NCBI GenBank assembly: GCA_965250275.1
Contig: OZ252297.1
Span: forward strand, 3,100,001-3,164,000
Reading direction: 5' to 3'
Source: G965250275 sp965250275
GTDB taxonomy: Bacteria > Pseudomonadota > Alphaproteobacteria > Rhodobacterales > Rhodobacteraceae
DNA: 64,000 nt
Shown: one piece after another, positions 35,701-41,899 of the stretch
Position numbering within the stretch: position 1 is the first letter of the stretch
How the letters are laid out: the number at the start of each line of letters is the position of its first letter
The notes under the pieces: generated by a model
Told to the model about the DNA's origin: nothing
The model's database searches: none
Seen by the model: the letters and a program-made list of their open reading frames with translations, nothing else
Position numbers and translations under genes: made by a program

Positions 35701-37071
35701 ACCAACGGCACGCCGCTTGACGGAAGCATCAATGTCACCACCGACGAAGGCGGCGACGAGTCAGGGAATTTTCAGATCGCGATCGACGGCGAACTGGACC
35801 TGACGGTCCTGACCAATGTCACACCGACCGAGGCGCCGCAGGACGGCAACCCCCTGACCGTGGATTTCGGCGTGGACGCCACCGTCACAGACGTGCAGGC
35901 CACACCGTCCGAGACCCTCGAAGAAGTGGTTGTGCAATTCGACTCTGTCTTGCCGGCCGGGACCACCGCGTCCTCGGGGGCAACCATTTCCACAACCGCA
36001 GGACGCTCCGCTGTCACATTGACCCGCGGGTCCACCGATGTGGCGACCTTTGCGCTGCTGGTGGCCGCGCTGTCGATCACCCTGCCGGGCACGTTCAACG
36101 GGTCACTGCAGGGCGAAATCACCGTCGAAACCAACCACGGCATCTCCCCGGCGCAACTCTTCACTGTGGATGTCAACGACCAGCCCGTTGTGCCCGGCCC
36201 CATCGCCGTCGAGTCCACGCAGACGACCTTTACCATCCCCTTTGCCGATCTGCTGAACGGCGTGACGGACTCCGACAACCTGACCATCGGCAACCCGGTC
36301 ACCAACGATACAGACGTTGTGGCAACGCTGCTGACGGACTCAGTGCAGATCACCGTTCCGGACGCCTATGTCGGCACGCCGGTGCTGACCGTGGATGTGA
36401 TCGACGACGGACCCGGCCCGGCCAGCACGCCGCGCAATGCCAATCTGGACATCGACACGTTGCAAATGGAATCCATCGGCTCCTTCACCGCGCCGGACGC
36501 CTCGACCAAGGATCTGATGTCTAACGTCGTGGGCGCACCGGGGGGCACCGAGATAGCGAAGGGCACTGCAAATGATGATGCCGTGGTTTTTGAGGTCGCC
36601 GGGCGCAACTACGCAGAGATCGAAGGGTTCTCCTTGATGGATGGCGCGGATTTCGTCGATCTGAGCGCGGCCAGTGCCGGGTACACTGTCGATGGCGGTG
36701 CAGGTGCGGACCGGTTGATCGGCTCCACCGGCTCCGACATCCTGAATGGTGGAACGGGCAACGATGTTCTGAGTGGCGGTGCTGGCGCGGATCTGTTCGT
36801 AGTGGACGACCTGAGCAGCGTGGATGTGCTGGATGATTTCGCGGGCCCGGTCCTCACGGTACCTGTCGATGAGATCGATCTGTCCTCGCTGGTCCAGTTG
36901 ACCGGCACCGAAGGGATCGCCGACCGCGTTGGCTACAACAACGGAACCGGAGCCCTGTCTGTCGATCTGACACCGGTTGCGACTGTTGAAAGCAGCCCTG
37001 GCGTCTTTGCCAACGAAGTGGCCATCATCTTCGAAAACGCCAGCGGCACACAGGAGAGTGCCATTTTGTAG
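23746..37071 (+). CDS. Giant repetitive RTX protein (4,441 aa), probable type I-secreted surface adhesin
   Basis: Predicted exported adhesin. There is no Sec signal. A unique N-terminal region (about 1-200) precedes dozens of Ig/cadherin-like repeats of roughly 110-140 residues, each with elements such as ETDAP, TDxDGSE, GLPAGT, GTxAEY and LPxDFST. Only about three RTX nonapeptides (GGAGADRLI, GGTGNDVLS, GGAGADLF) occur near residues 4315-4350, followed by a roughly 90-residue type I secretion tail ending in ESAIL. The start is TTG with AGGA 8 bp upstream; no ATG fits. Two near-identical 1,253-bp blocks lie inside. The LapB/HlyD/TolC-like genes at 56-61 kb are the likely exporter. No LapG-type AAG cleavage motif was obvious in the N-terminus. 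Confidence 0.9.
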   Translation: MTSHLTDTAELDLSTARLNDLSAALVQLIAGQDIAGLTLIDPDGLTAIRLPEGSQVSQVLVVNGHLVLIQPDGSAIVLKNAAQLDFVIQTDLIAVPAQGLVEAAQSLDVDPNTALLDTVPLVNLAGILNRGETSAPGSGDEEPVNVGDPLIGLPISPLLPPTDYPAPERLREFEDRGGLGTPDVSIVQLAPVQAAEIDADVDLFLSDFFEITANGAALGEEIISIEVQLAGLPAGTTVSDGTLTAAPDGTLSLEFMGTPQEFEALRLTFPTDFSTDNRSDIASGDLAGEITATSNFGAGPLLDFDLRITPEGDVEIDGSLPDMVADETDAPTPVTPSELLAVSVPDADGSEALDQLVLEIEGLPAGSTLASLSLTLPAGATSGFVTAADNSETLTITLTAAAVGDVKAAYDALTLALPTDFSTANRTDITGATQKPLVFRLTVQTDEDQDLTNDSAVDGQATLERVVDIGFELDVSLSAPADVTGTEDSAPGGGVTVALGISAAVTDIDGSEDSATVRITYAGVPAGASFSGGSFDSATGIWTGSRAEANALTLTLPVDYSGQITSVIEVLSPEGTASTPQTITIAPTGDIVFDVTELVTAETDARVLVSPSSAWKVSVTDSDPTPPPETLDTITLTLTGVPDGTLAQGVPASTVMLVAGTLTFTGTKAQYDALQLSFPTDYSTESPAADGPTITGTLAATSTEDPTGQSTNVTLRITPEGDVGFSGPGTLMLVETDAPVDFLPSQALLPIATDLDGSERVTQVTLGVPGLPPGTEVSLDGGNTFAPVGGTVGFTGTLFEYQQVVIRLPADFSTANPPTTLGGLVTAVTNEGGFASASFGVEVDFESDIVLSGPGTIADVEDGDGVDGGGVTVSPGLAVSVTDADGSEDMTTVTIAFTDLPARSVFSTGSFDTTTQTWTGTMAEANALQITLPGDYSGSFSTVVTASNAEGSAQLTQSYNITPTGDIDFSVSELLAAETDAPVTITPSASWQVSVSDTDLNLPRETLESVTLVLTNVPAGTTAQGVPAGTVTLVGGTLTFTGTEVQYTALQLTFPTDFSTESPAADGTVINGTLSATSTEDAGGQSTPVTLRITPEGDVEIDGSLPDMVADETDAPTPVTPSELLAVSVPDADGSEALDQLVLEIEGLPAGSTLASLSLTLPAGATSGFVTAADNSETLTITLTAAAVGDVKAAYDALTLALPTDFSTANRTDITGATQKPLVFRLTVQTDEDQDLTDDSAVDGQATLERVVDIGFELDVSLSAPADVTGTEDSAPGGGVTVALGISAAVTDIDGSEDSATVRITYAGVPAGASFSGGSFDSATGIWTGSRAEANALTLTLPVDYSGQITSVIEVLSPEGTASTPQTITIAPTGDIVFDVTELVTAETDARVLVSPSSAWKVSVTDSDPTPPPETLDTITLTLTGVPDGTLAQGVPASTVMLVAGTLTFTGTKAQYDALQLSFPTDYSTESPAADGPIITGTLAATSTEDPTGQSTNVTLRITPEGDVEIDDTLPDTVPDETDGPTPLTPSDLLATRATDLDGSEAIDTLVLEIEGLPAGSSLASLNLTLPAGATSGFVSAADGSDTLTVTLTAAAVGNVQAAYDALTLELPTDFSTDNRSDLSSGTQLPLTLRLSVRTTEDQTAGDGLPNDGEATASRVIDIGVEEDVDVTAPLRLDVIEDGGDPTSPGVIVDLGILVTVTDNDFSESATSTDPAFATVVSILFNDLPVGATLIGGGTQTGNTWTGTVAEANVLALSLPPNFNTAALGPIVSIITATTPEGVDATAQVIVVEPQTDVIIDGEVISTETDLDLPIKLSDFVNLVIPPDETLLEARFEISGLPLNTTEASGAGTFTVVPGAPGEPDTLSFVYSSIGSPTAPEDVTLVFPADYSTESPLQVPQLTGTVTIVTDAGTTAAPIPFTIFAEGDVDVPDGSVTLPETDDVVVFKPVDQVLPVPTDADGSESITDVAVVFNVLPAGARFSVDDGVTFQPATATLDFLGTLAEYQLLVIELPADFSTQNPPTTLTAEITAATDEGGSDVGILTVSVPVEGDLTLSGSGTINLTENDAPGDSDEDSTTQAPQDFALKDAVQGLASDADMSESIAEVDVSISGLPNGTRYSTDGGLNFVAVTPGATFVLMLTDVEYNNLVFRLPDDFSTTTDITGTVTYRTDEALLAGETDVDGTDGIETAAFTVSVASEADVEITTADITVIEDLGTDIPLNLNARVTDIDGSESITGITVAFAGLPPSGTTLTDGTALIGPTDSWTGTLAELQALGVAGFPTHFSGIIDITVTVVTDEGTPAGTSEQFALNVTPVAEPTLTFSVEENGSLVEETAPGVFSVKEDTTFKLTFDAATPDRDSSEQLTTLVVENVPAGWVPNTGGVVDLSLFDNGAPELASATISGQTLTLVFQPGVTQFTDQLNVTPLADDDRDVETLTGGDMTATVTSEDTAAGLPTDTQTASDGVDVNVDAVVDGISLTANDVQTNENRDGRKNVDIDLSGIALSDTDGSEAISKLELTIQVATDSTLFDPADTNDLDLRIGNSANRGFAVITQTGSTADTVSYLIEPSATATDAQFITALEDLRIRYPQHFSGVTTIDGEVFWNETRTGDVETDTSDNFNSSPFQITQTINPRAEADLDARVFVRTAAEVTPDSPTEVAASVEDGTVSGAEILTLLESTSDGSGPGQVNLFVGIAADTPDKDGSEGLSTITVANVPTDWIAQYVTGTSVSQSAFFSPDGSTPLAQSEYDKIQSATYDAGTGQLTLTFVPGVTSFDGAVNLQPTLYEDYDVDRDNADPFTSAGDFFADDLLIEMTMTDSNTATTDDQVSSADFDVDVDPVNNIAIVLTPPVGNEQVNDDAGGVWATSIVPAIQDTDGSESITAIVLKNVPDNLTIYVTDAANPTGPKVPALISELGNPPGFNSWSLENGEWLDFEIRGLDIHTAGNFPLTTDIVTTEADGGGTRITTLSVDFFIEPVADGGNPSTSATTCEDDAVQVPIDGNIIDNSGNSPGSPEAILGAIVLSNIVPDSQGRVPSFFDGPPQVDPTNSARFLNELPVFGGSLSLTPATAANLWVLPGQDSNEDIQFDVTVTYYETIDITKVTTGTGTVTITVDGVADVPTLTVQNDNPLATSTPIPITSVDSEFRPFGNDLGDLNYTRLYGYAGFDDAPFELNQRFTDDFLADPTGAASTFESALDIVAQMTEITFPPAGNFDGSETLYYLVTGVDPSVSILGGSPVDATGETFIFTASQISNIAFVPTGVRQVTYYDLTISAIVLEDDADTSGVSGTPEERLEAINNLKGGSVVSEDFTVIVYPNNGTGPGDCEPDQELPLPGLELIGSGDEDTEIALKLKITPVPPFYDSIDDLVNLPNGVVGDFGIGIRLPPGATLSSDPPGAVLFDPSTGLYVIDIGKLGVDPNDPTQTEGSLLFTPPEHESSPANPFTDAETLGPDDPYDNLNQLQYSMILNNLTCGTTDTTNSSFALTINPVPDGPEIIIAGGGSFDEDMLFDLDLQINGIDGGERLVGNVVISVDGTNGGQLLDSSGTPLTGVPQPDGTIRYEVPVADIGGLQLSATQHYSGPLEISVSATTEDINGATLTNSVTRVLDIDPVADLPEINFDNTIIDPETGAPIVDTSGPVPVVNIIEDVPFTLDQVLDVFTPDMDGSETLSIVLSNVPDYLKVTGPSGSGFIDNGDGSFTISETAFPQVKLVLDTEHARTPDALDPTLPAQIPLTISAFTLELANADTNQNTADFNVVVLPDADLPTVDLEVAPTTGVEDAPDRFTLTLLGVTPDPHETLNFEITIPAGSKVFFNNVEQPVVGNVVTIPGQPLVGNLSGQGFAPAGTVEFLPAADFSGPVTLSAVSVTTDTNGSYTDTQTSAPDTVDLTIDPAPDLTLTVTDDVVDLVETDAPVSFSPSAGFSIVVTDPSESVDQVTYTIQNVPAGTSYAVGGGTPVPVTGNLVFTGSLADFNALTVTFPTDYATNGTPLDGSINVTTDEGGDESGNFQIAIDGELDLTVLTNVTPTEAPQDGNPLTVDFGVDATVTDVQATPSETLEEVVVQFDSVLPAGTTASSGATISTTAGRSAVTLTRGSTDVATFALLVAALSITLPGTFNGSLQGEITVETNHGISPAQLFTVDVNDQPVVPGPIAVESTQTTFTIPFADLLNGVTDSDNLTIGNPVTNDTDVVATLLTDSVQITVPDAYVGTPVLTVDVIDDGPGPASTPRNANLDIDTLQMESIGSFTAPDASTKDLMSNVVGAPGGTEIAKGTANDDAVVFEVAGRNYAEIEGFSLMDGADFVDLSAASAGYTVDGGAGADRLIGSTGSDILNGGTGNDVLSGGAGADLFVVDDLSSVDVLDDFAGPVLTVPVDEIDLSSLVQLTGTEGIADRVGYNNGTGALSVDLTPVATVESSPGVFANEVAIIFENASGTQESAIL
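24661..25913 (+). repeat. Internal 1,253-bp direct repeat, copy 1
   Basis: Near-identical to 27016-28268 at an exact offset of 2,355 bp (785 codons), so the frame is kept. Covers residues about 306-722 and holds three different repeat domains in series. Differences between copies are few and mostly at third codon positions (for example GTCACC-type synonymous changes), with rare replacements such as Asn-to-Asp in DLTNDS/DLTDDS. Confidence 0.95.
27016..28268 (+). repeat. Internal 1,253-bp direct repeat, copy 2
   Basis: Second copy of 24661-25913, covering residues about 1091-1507. It is followed at once by a more diverged third version of the first domain (EIDDTLPDTVPDET...). Each unit begins and ends at the phrase LRITPEGDV, so its two ends are themselves homologous and could mediate unequal recombination. 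Confidence 0.95.
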
Positions 37072-37485
37072 ATGTGGGCAGGTTCGGCGAAGGGTCGTGC
37101 GTAAATGTACATGCCCGGCAAACTGCGAGTGCTTCGCGCGGGCTTAGGGGGGCTGACCGAATCCCGATCTCGAGTGCGTGCCAAATGTCCGGCTTGAGTG
37201 ACGGCGACACTGTTTATGCCCGATGGACTGAAAGGCTGTGTTGGTGGGAAATCGCCGCCAAATCAACTTGAATGACCCAGAGGTCGGCCCCGGCTCTGAA
37301 GTCCAACTAAGACTGATAAGAAAGCTCAATCGGCATCCGCCGCCATGAAACAGCAAACGACTGCTGTGAGCCCAAAGCGGACATAAGGAACCAAAGAAGA
37401 ACTCGGGCCACTTCCTGCTGCTTGGTTTCGATTGGACATGGTTACCCGCGCAGCAGCAAATCGAAGTAAGAATTCCAGAAGCGAC
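37072..37485. other. Intergenic region after the giant gene
   Basis: About 414 bp between the giant gene and the convergent cyclase-TPR gene. No supported coding frame, RNA gene or strong terminator. It is less GC-rich than the giant gene. The stretch 37350-37385 (ACTGCTGTGAGCCC then AAAGCGGACAT) resembles short dispersed non-coding sequence seen in related genomes, but this cannot be verified here. Confidence 0.4.
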
Positions 37486-39249
37486 TTATCGCTCGGGAAC
37501 ACCGAGTTCCCGCAGAAACACCGATACACGTTCCAAAGCGTCGACAGAAAACACCATCGCTTTCTTGTAACTTTCGATTGTGAGATCGGGAAATTCGGAA
37601 AACAGCACCTCTCGCGAAGCAATGGCTTCGGCTTCGCGGCCAGCTGCTAACAGAACTGGTGCAAGGTTTCGGTGGATCCAATGGGCAGTGGGGCGTTCGG
37701 TCAATGCGCGTTTGAAATTGTCAGCCGCCGCTCCGTACTCCTCTTTCACCTGGTGAGCGCTGGCGATGCCAACGTAGTTGTTAAAATTCATCGGATCGAT
37801 AGGGCTCAACCGGATCGCCCGCTCAAAATGTGGAATGGCGGACTCCGGGCGATCTGCGTAAACCTCCAGCCATCCAAGCCGGGAGTGGGCCCAGGCGGAG
37901 TTGCTGTCCAAATTGACAGCCCGTTCAAGCAACATTCGTGCGTCGTCGTAGTTCCGCGCAAATGTGTGAACGGTCCCCAAGACGGCAAGGATCAAAGGGT
38001 CCTCCGAGGATAATGCGGCCGCTCGTTCGGCATGCTCCAAAGCTTTAGCTTTGGCGCCTTCAATGTCGTGTACCCAATTGTAGACAGAATGCTGCGCCCA
38101 GCACCAAGCTGCCAGGGCAAGTGCCAATGGATAGTCCGGATCAATTTCTAAGCTTTGGTTCAGAAGAACCAGTGCCTGGTTTGACTGATCTTTATCGAGC
38201 ATCCACACATGGCGCATGGCTCGCATCGTGTAATCATAGGCGCCAAGGCTCTCTGGCGGCTTGCGGCGCACCCGCTCAATTTCGGCCTTGTGAATCGACG
38301 GAAGAATAGCGCCCGCGACTTGTTCGGTGATGCGATCCTGTAGTTCGAATAGGTCTTCTTCTGTGCCGTCGTACCGCTCTGCCCAAAGATGCGCTCCGGT
38401 TGCTGTCTCGATCAGCTGCACCGTGATGCGCAATCTGCCACCTGCGCGCTGCACCGATCCTTCGAGAAGGTATGCAACACCCAGTTCGCTACCGATCTGG
38501 CCCACGTTCTTGTGGGTGCCTTTGTAAGCAAACGCCGAGTTCCGTGCGATTACAAAAAACGCGTGGATGCGCGATAGATCTGCCGTCAGCGACTCGACCA
38601 CACCATCCGCAAAGTACTCTTGCGCCGGGTCGCCTGACATGTTGTCAAATGGAAGCACCACGATCGACGGTTTGTCTGGCAGTGCTTGATGTTGGGTTTC
38701 GGCAGGCACCTCGTCTATCGCACTGACAGGCCAAAAATAGACGCGCACCGGTTGTGGGACGTTCTTCAGTTGCTGCTCACCACCGTTCACGAATTCCTCG
38801 GCTATTTTACCTTTGACCTGATCGTAGGCCGCAGAACTCAGTACGATGCCAGCTGATGGAGAGATCGTCTGCAGCCGGGCCGCCACGTTCACGCCGTCGC
38901 CATAAAAGTCTGCACCCTCTTGGATGACATCTCCAAGATTGATGCCTATGCGAAGCTCGATCTTTTCTCCTGCAACTCGATTTACGTCTGAGCGCCCTAG
39001 GACAGATTGTATTGCAATTGCCGCATTTACCGAATCCACAACACTTGCAAAAAGGACGATTGCACCGTCTCCCATTACCTTGACGATCCGACCGCGATAA
39101 GCTGCGATTTGGGGTGCAATGACGCTCTGGCGAAGGTGCTTTAGGGCCGCGAGCGTGCCTTCCTCATCACTGCTCATCAGGCGCGTGTAGCCCACGACGT
39201 CAAGCACCAAGATGGCGGCAAGCTTTCGGTCTATGCGGGGTTCAGTCAC
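37486..39249 (-). CDS. Class III adenylate/guanylate cyclase with C-terminal TPR domain
   Basis: A 587-aa cytoplasmic protein in three parts. The N-terminal class III cyclase domain (about 1-170) has metal Asp D17 in LDVVGYTRLM and D61 in VMGDGAIVLF, Lys57 in IVKVMGDG, and YGDGVNVAARLQ with the transition-state Asn/Arg. A middle effector domain (about 190-330) begins SIVVLPFDNMSGDPAQEYFADG. The C-terminal half is TPR repeats. The GTG start at 39249 overlaps the stop of the decarboxylase gene (GTGA), which gives the typical family N-terminus; an ATG at 39270 is the alternative. Last gene of a cysK-like/decarboxylase/cyclase operon. The middle and TPR parts are shared with the regulators at 41.9, 51.6 and 53.5 kb. 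Confidence 0.9.
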   Translation of the reverse strand: MTEPRIDRKLAAILVLDVVGYTRLMSSDEEGTLAALKHLRQSVIAPQIAAYRGRIVKVMGDGAIVLFASVVDSVNAAIAIQSVLGRSDVNRVAGEKIELRIGINLGDVIQEGADFYGDGVNVAARLQTISPSAGIVLSSAAYDQVKGKIAEEFVNGGEQQLKNVPQPVRVYFWPVSAIDEVPAETQHQALPDKPSIVVLPFDNMSGDPAQEYFADGVVESLTADLSRIHAFFVIARNSAFAYKGTHKNVGQIGSELGVAYLLEGSVQRAGGRLRITVQLIETATGAHLWAERYDGTEEDLFELQDRITEQVAGAILPSIHKAEIERVRRKPPESLGAYDYTMRAMRHVWMLDKDQSNQALVLLNQSLEIDPDYPLALALAAWCWAQHSVYNWVHDIEGAKAKALEHAERAAALSSEDPLILAVLGTVHTFARNYDDARMLLERAVNLDSNSAWAHSRLGWLEVYADRPESAIPHFERAIRLSPIDPMNFNNYVGIASAHQVKEEYGAAADNFKRALTERPTAHWIHRNLAPVLLAAGREAEAIASREVLFSEFPDLTIESYKKAMVFSVDALERVSVFLRELGVPER

Positions 39250-40679
39250 ACCGGAACTCCTCGATTGCATGCTTCCTTTTGCACCTCGCCCCATGCGGCT
39301 CTTATGATATCAACGACTGCCTCGACATCCGCCGAGCTTGTGGCACTGCAAATCACGGAAATGCGCATCACCCAGGCTCGCTTCCATTCCGCGCCACCCA
39401 CAAATATGGCGCCACTCTTCCTGACTCGTGCAATCACGGCTTTGGTTAGGTCTCTACGCGTTTCTGGAGATGAGGTTTCGGACCCAAATTCGACGATGAT
39501 CTGATTGAGATCGACGTCGTTAAGCACCCGAATGCCTGCGACCTGGCCCAGCTCCACAGATATTTGACGCGCAACGCCACAGTGGCGACCGACCAGTTCT
39601 TCCACACCTGCACGGCCAAGTGATTTCAACATCGCCCACGTCGGGATACCTCGCGCCCTTCGGGAGAGTTCAGGCACCAAAGAGCAAGGATCACGCTCGC
39701 CACCAGTCTCCGTCGGCAAATAGCTTGCTTCAGTTCGCATAGCTTGTTTAAGCGTCGTCCCGTCGCGCACAATCGCATAACCGCTGTCAAATGGAGTTTG
39801 TAGCCATTTGTGTCCATCCACCGCCCAAGAATCTGCGAGTTCCACGCCATCGGTTAGTTGTCGATAGGATGGATGTGCCCGCGCCCAGAGCCCAAAAGCA
39901 CCATCGACGTGGACCCATGCGTCTGCATTGCGCGCGATGCGCACAATCTCTGGAAATGGATCAAATGCACCCGTGTTGATCTGGCCGGCTTGGGCGATAA
40001 CAATTGTTGGGCCCGAGCACTTTTTGACTTGCTGTTCCAAGGCCCAAGGGAACATCCGGCCTTGTTCATCAGACTGTAGTCGATGCACGCGGTTTCGGCC
40101 AAGACCTGCATAGCCCAGCGCAGATAAGACAGATGTATGCGCGTCCTCACCAACAAAGACGGTTATCGGCGGCGCGCCGAACAACCCGTCTGCGTCGGGG
40201 TCCCATCCCTGCTTTCGCAAAACTGCACCGCGAGCAGCCGCCAAACCCGTGAAATTGGCGACCGTCGCACCGGTAACAAAACCAACAGCGGCTTGTCGTG
40301 GCAGGTCAAGTACTTCGAGCAACCATTGCCCCGCCACCTCCTCAATCGCCGCAGCCGTCGGGGACGATCCGTGGAAGGCGGCATTCTGCCCCCACGCACT
40401 AACAAGCCAATCGGCTGCGACCCCGACAGGATCTGACCCACCCAGGACCCAGCCAAAAAACTTGGGATGAACCATGTGAGTGAGGCCAGCTTCTCCTTTC
40501 TGGACCAGCTCTTCGATGACGATTTCACCCTGCTGACCTGTGTAAGGAAGAGGCTCACTGAACGCGTCCAGCGACTCTGCATAGCTGCGCTCTGGCCCAC
40601 ATGGTCGCTCGCTAACCCCTTTGCGGTAAGCGTGTGCGTGAGAAAAACCGCAATTCAGAACTTTAAGCACGTCTGACAT
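39246..40679 (-). CDS. PLP-dependent group II decarboxylase (aromatic/glutamate/cysteine-sulfinate decarboxylase family)
   Basis: A 477-aa fold-type I PLP enzyme. The cofactor Lys is K291 in DGHKWLQTPFDSG, with the ring-stacking His H181 in DAHTS and the pyridine-nitrogen Asp D259 in HVDGAFG. VTGATVANFTGLAAAR fits the phosphate-binding segment. The family includes glutamate, cysteine sulfinate, diaminobutyrate and aromatic amino acid decarboxylases, and sequence alone does not decide the substrate. It starts 1 bp after the cysteine-synthase-like gene and its stop overlaps the cyclase start. A sulfur or beta-substituted amino acid substrate is an inference from that neighbour. Confidence 0.88.
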   Translation of the reverse strand: MSDVLKVLNCGFSHAHAYRKGVSERPCGPERSYAESLDAFSEPLPYTGQQGEIVIEELVQKGEAGLTHMVHPKFFGWVLGGSDPVGVAADWLVSAWGQNAAFHGSSPTAAAIEEVAGQWLLEVLDLPRQAAVGFVTGATVANFTGLAAARGAVLRKQGWDPDADGLFGAPPITVFVGEDAHTSVLSALGYAGLGRNRVHRLQSDEQGRMFPWALEQQVKKCSGPTIVIAQAGQINTGAFDPFPEIVRIARNADAWVHVDGAFGLWARAHPSYRQLTDGVELADSWAVDGHKWLQTPFDSGYAIVRDGTTLKQAMRTEASYLPTETGGERDPCSLVPELSRRARGIPTWAMLKSLGRAGVEELVGRHCGVARQISVELGQVAGIRVLNDVDLNQIIVEFGSETSSPETRRDLTKAVIARVRKSGAIFVGGAEWKRAWVMRISVICSATSSADVEAVVDIIRAAWGEVQKEACNRGVPV

Positions 40680-40680
40680 G

Positions 40681-41760
40681 TCAGCTCATCTGATAGCCGG
40701 GCGTGGATTCCGAGATTGTGACTTCTTCCTCAGTCATCTCTTCAGCGATACCTTCAAAGAGCGGTGTCGACAGGTAGCGCTCGCCGGTATCGGGCAACAT
40801 GCAAAGAACCGTTGCGCCGGGGTCAGCGCTTTCTGCCACCTCTATGGCAATGGCAAAGGAAGCACCGCCTGAGATCCCGGTCAGAATGCCTTCCTCGCTT
40901 GCTAACTTGCGCGCCCACTCAACCCCCTTTGTTCCTGGTACGGGCCGCAGATCGTCATAATAGGACTTATCAACGGCTTCCTGTAGCACCGCTGGTATGA
41001 AGTCGGGGGTCCAACCTTGTATCGGATGTGGCTCGAAAGCAGGGTGACTGCTTGTGGGGGAGCCGTCGGCATCCCGATCTGTCGCGATCCCGCTGCCCAA
41101 CAGTTGCGCATTCGCCGGTTCAGACAGCACGATCTTTGTCTCTGGTCGTTCCTTGCGCAGCACTCTGGCTACTCCGGTGAGCGTGCCACCCGTACCGTAT
41201 CCTGTTACGAAGTAATCCAACCGATGATCAGCGAAATCGCCAAGAATTTCTTGTGCGGTTGTTGCTTCGTGAATCTCGGCATTCGCCTGGGTCTCGAATT
41301 GGCGCGCCAGAAGCCATCCATGAGCTTCGGCCAGCTCGACCGCCTTGCGATACATGCCAAACCCCTTTTCGGCGCGAGGCGTCAGAACCACCTTTGCCCC
41401 AAACATCCGCATCAACTGCCGCCGCTCGACCGAAAAACTATCGGCCATCGTCACGACCAGGGGATAGCCCTTCTGGGCGCAAACCATCGCCAATCCGATG
41501 CCTGTGTTGCCGCTCGTGGCTTCGACCACTGTCTGGCCAGGTTTCAGGGCGCCACTGCGCTCCGCCGCTTCAATGATGTTTGCTGCCAGACGATCCTTCA
41601 CGGACCCCGCTGGATTGAACGCTTCAAACTTGACGAATAAATCAACGCCCTTTGGCCCAAGGTTGTTTATCCTGATCACCGGGGAGTTCCCGACTGTATC
41701 GATGACGCTGTCGTACAGTCGTCCGTTTCCCTTGGTGGTTCTGAGTTGTCCTATAGTCAT
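40681..41760 (-). CDS. Cysteine synthase-like PLP beta-replacement enzyme
   Basis: A 359-aa fold-type II PLP enzyme, longer than usual CysK (about 310-320 aa). The PLP Lys is K55 in FNPAGSVKDR, followed by the cofactor loop TSGNTGIG, the phosphate-binding GTGGTLTGV and a C-terminal GISGGAS. The extra length is in the N-terminus, in an insertion around ATDRDADGSPTSSHP, and in a tail ending STPGYQMS. The ATG at 41760 has GAGGA upstream. First gene of the operon with the decarboxylase and cyclase-TPR genes. It could make cysteine, or a related product such as cysteate or diaminopropionate, for the downstream decarboxylase. Confidence 0.88.
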   Translation of the reverse strand: MTIGQLRTTKGNGRLYDSVIDTVGNSPVIRINNLGPKGVDLFVKFEAFNPAGSVKDRLAANIIEAAERSGALKPGQTVVEATSGNTGIGLAMVCAQKGYPLVVTMADSFSVERRQLMRMFGAKVVLTPRAEKGFGMYRKAVELAEAHGWLLARQFETQANAEIHEATTAQEILGDFADHRLDYFVTGYGTGGTLTGVARVLRKERPETKIVLSEPANAQLLGSGIATDRDADGSPTSSHPAFEPHPIQGWTPDFIPAVLQEAVDKSYYDDLRPVPGTKGVEWARKLASEEGILTGISGGASFAIAIEVAESADPGATVLCMLPDTGERYLSTPLFEGIAEEMTEEEVTISESTPGYQMS

Positions 41761-41899
41761 CTTCGATCCTCATGTCTTTGCTCACCGACTGAATGCAGCC
41801 TGCCGGTCTCCCAAATCAGACTGCAATGCAAAATCTGAAGGGTCTTGAGGTGTTCTTGAGGATTTCTTGGGAATACCGTCGAAATTGACGTCAGGCCCC

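Noticed and set aside
37144..37356. Possible transposase remnant after the giant gene
   Set aside because: The frame has no transposase motif, inverted ends or target duplication.
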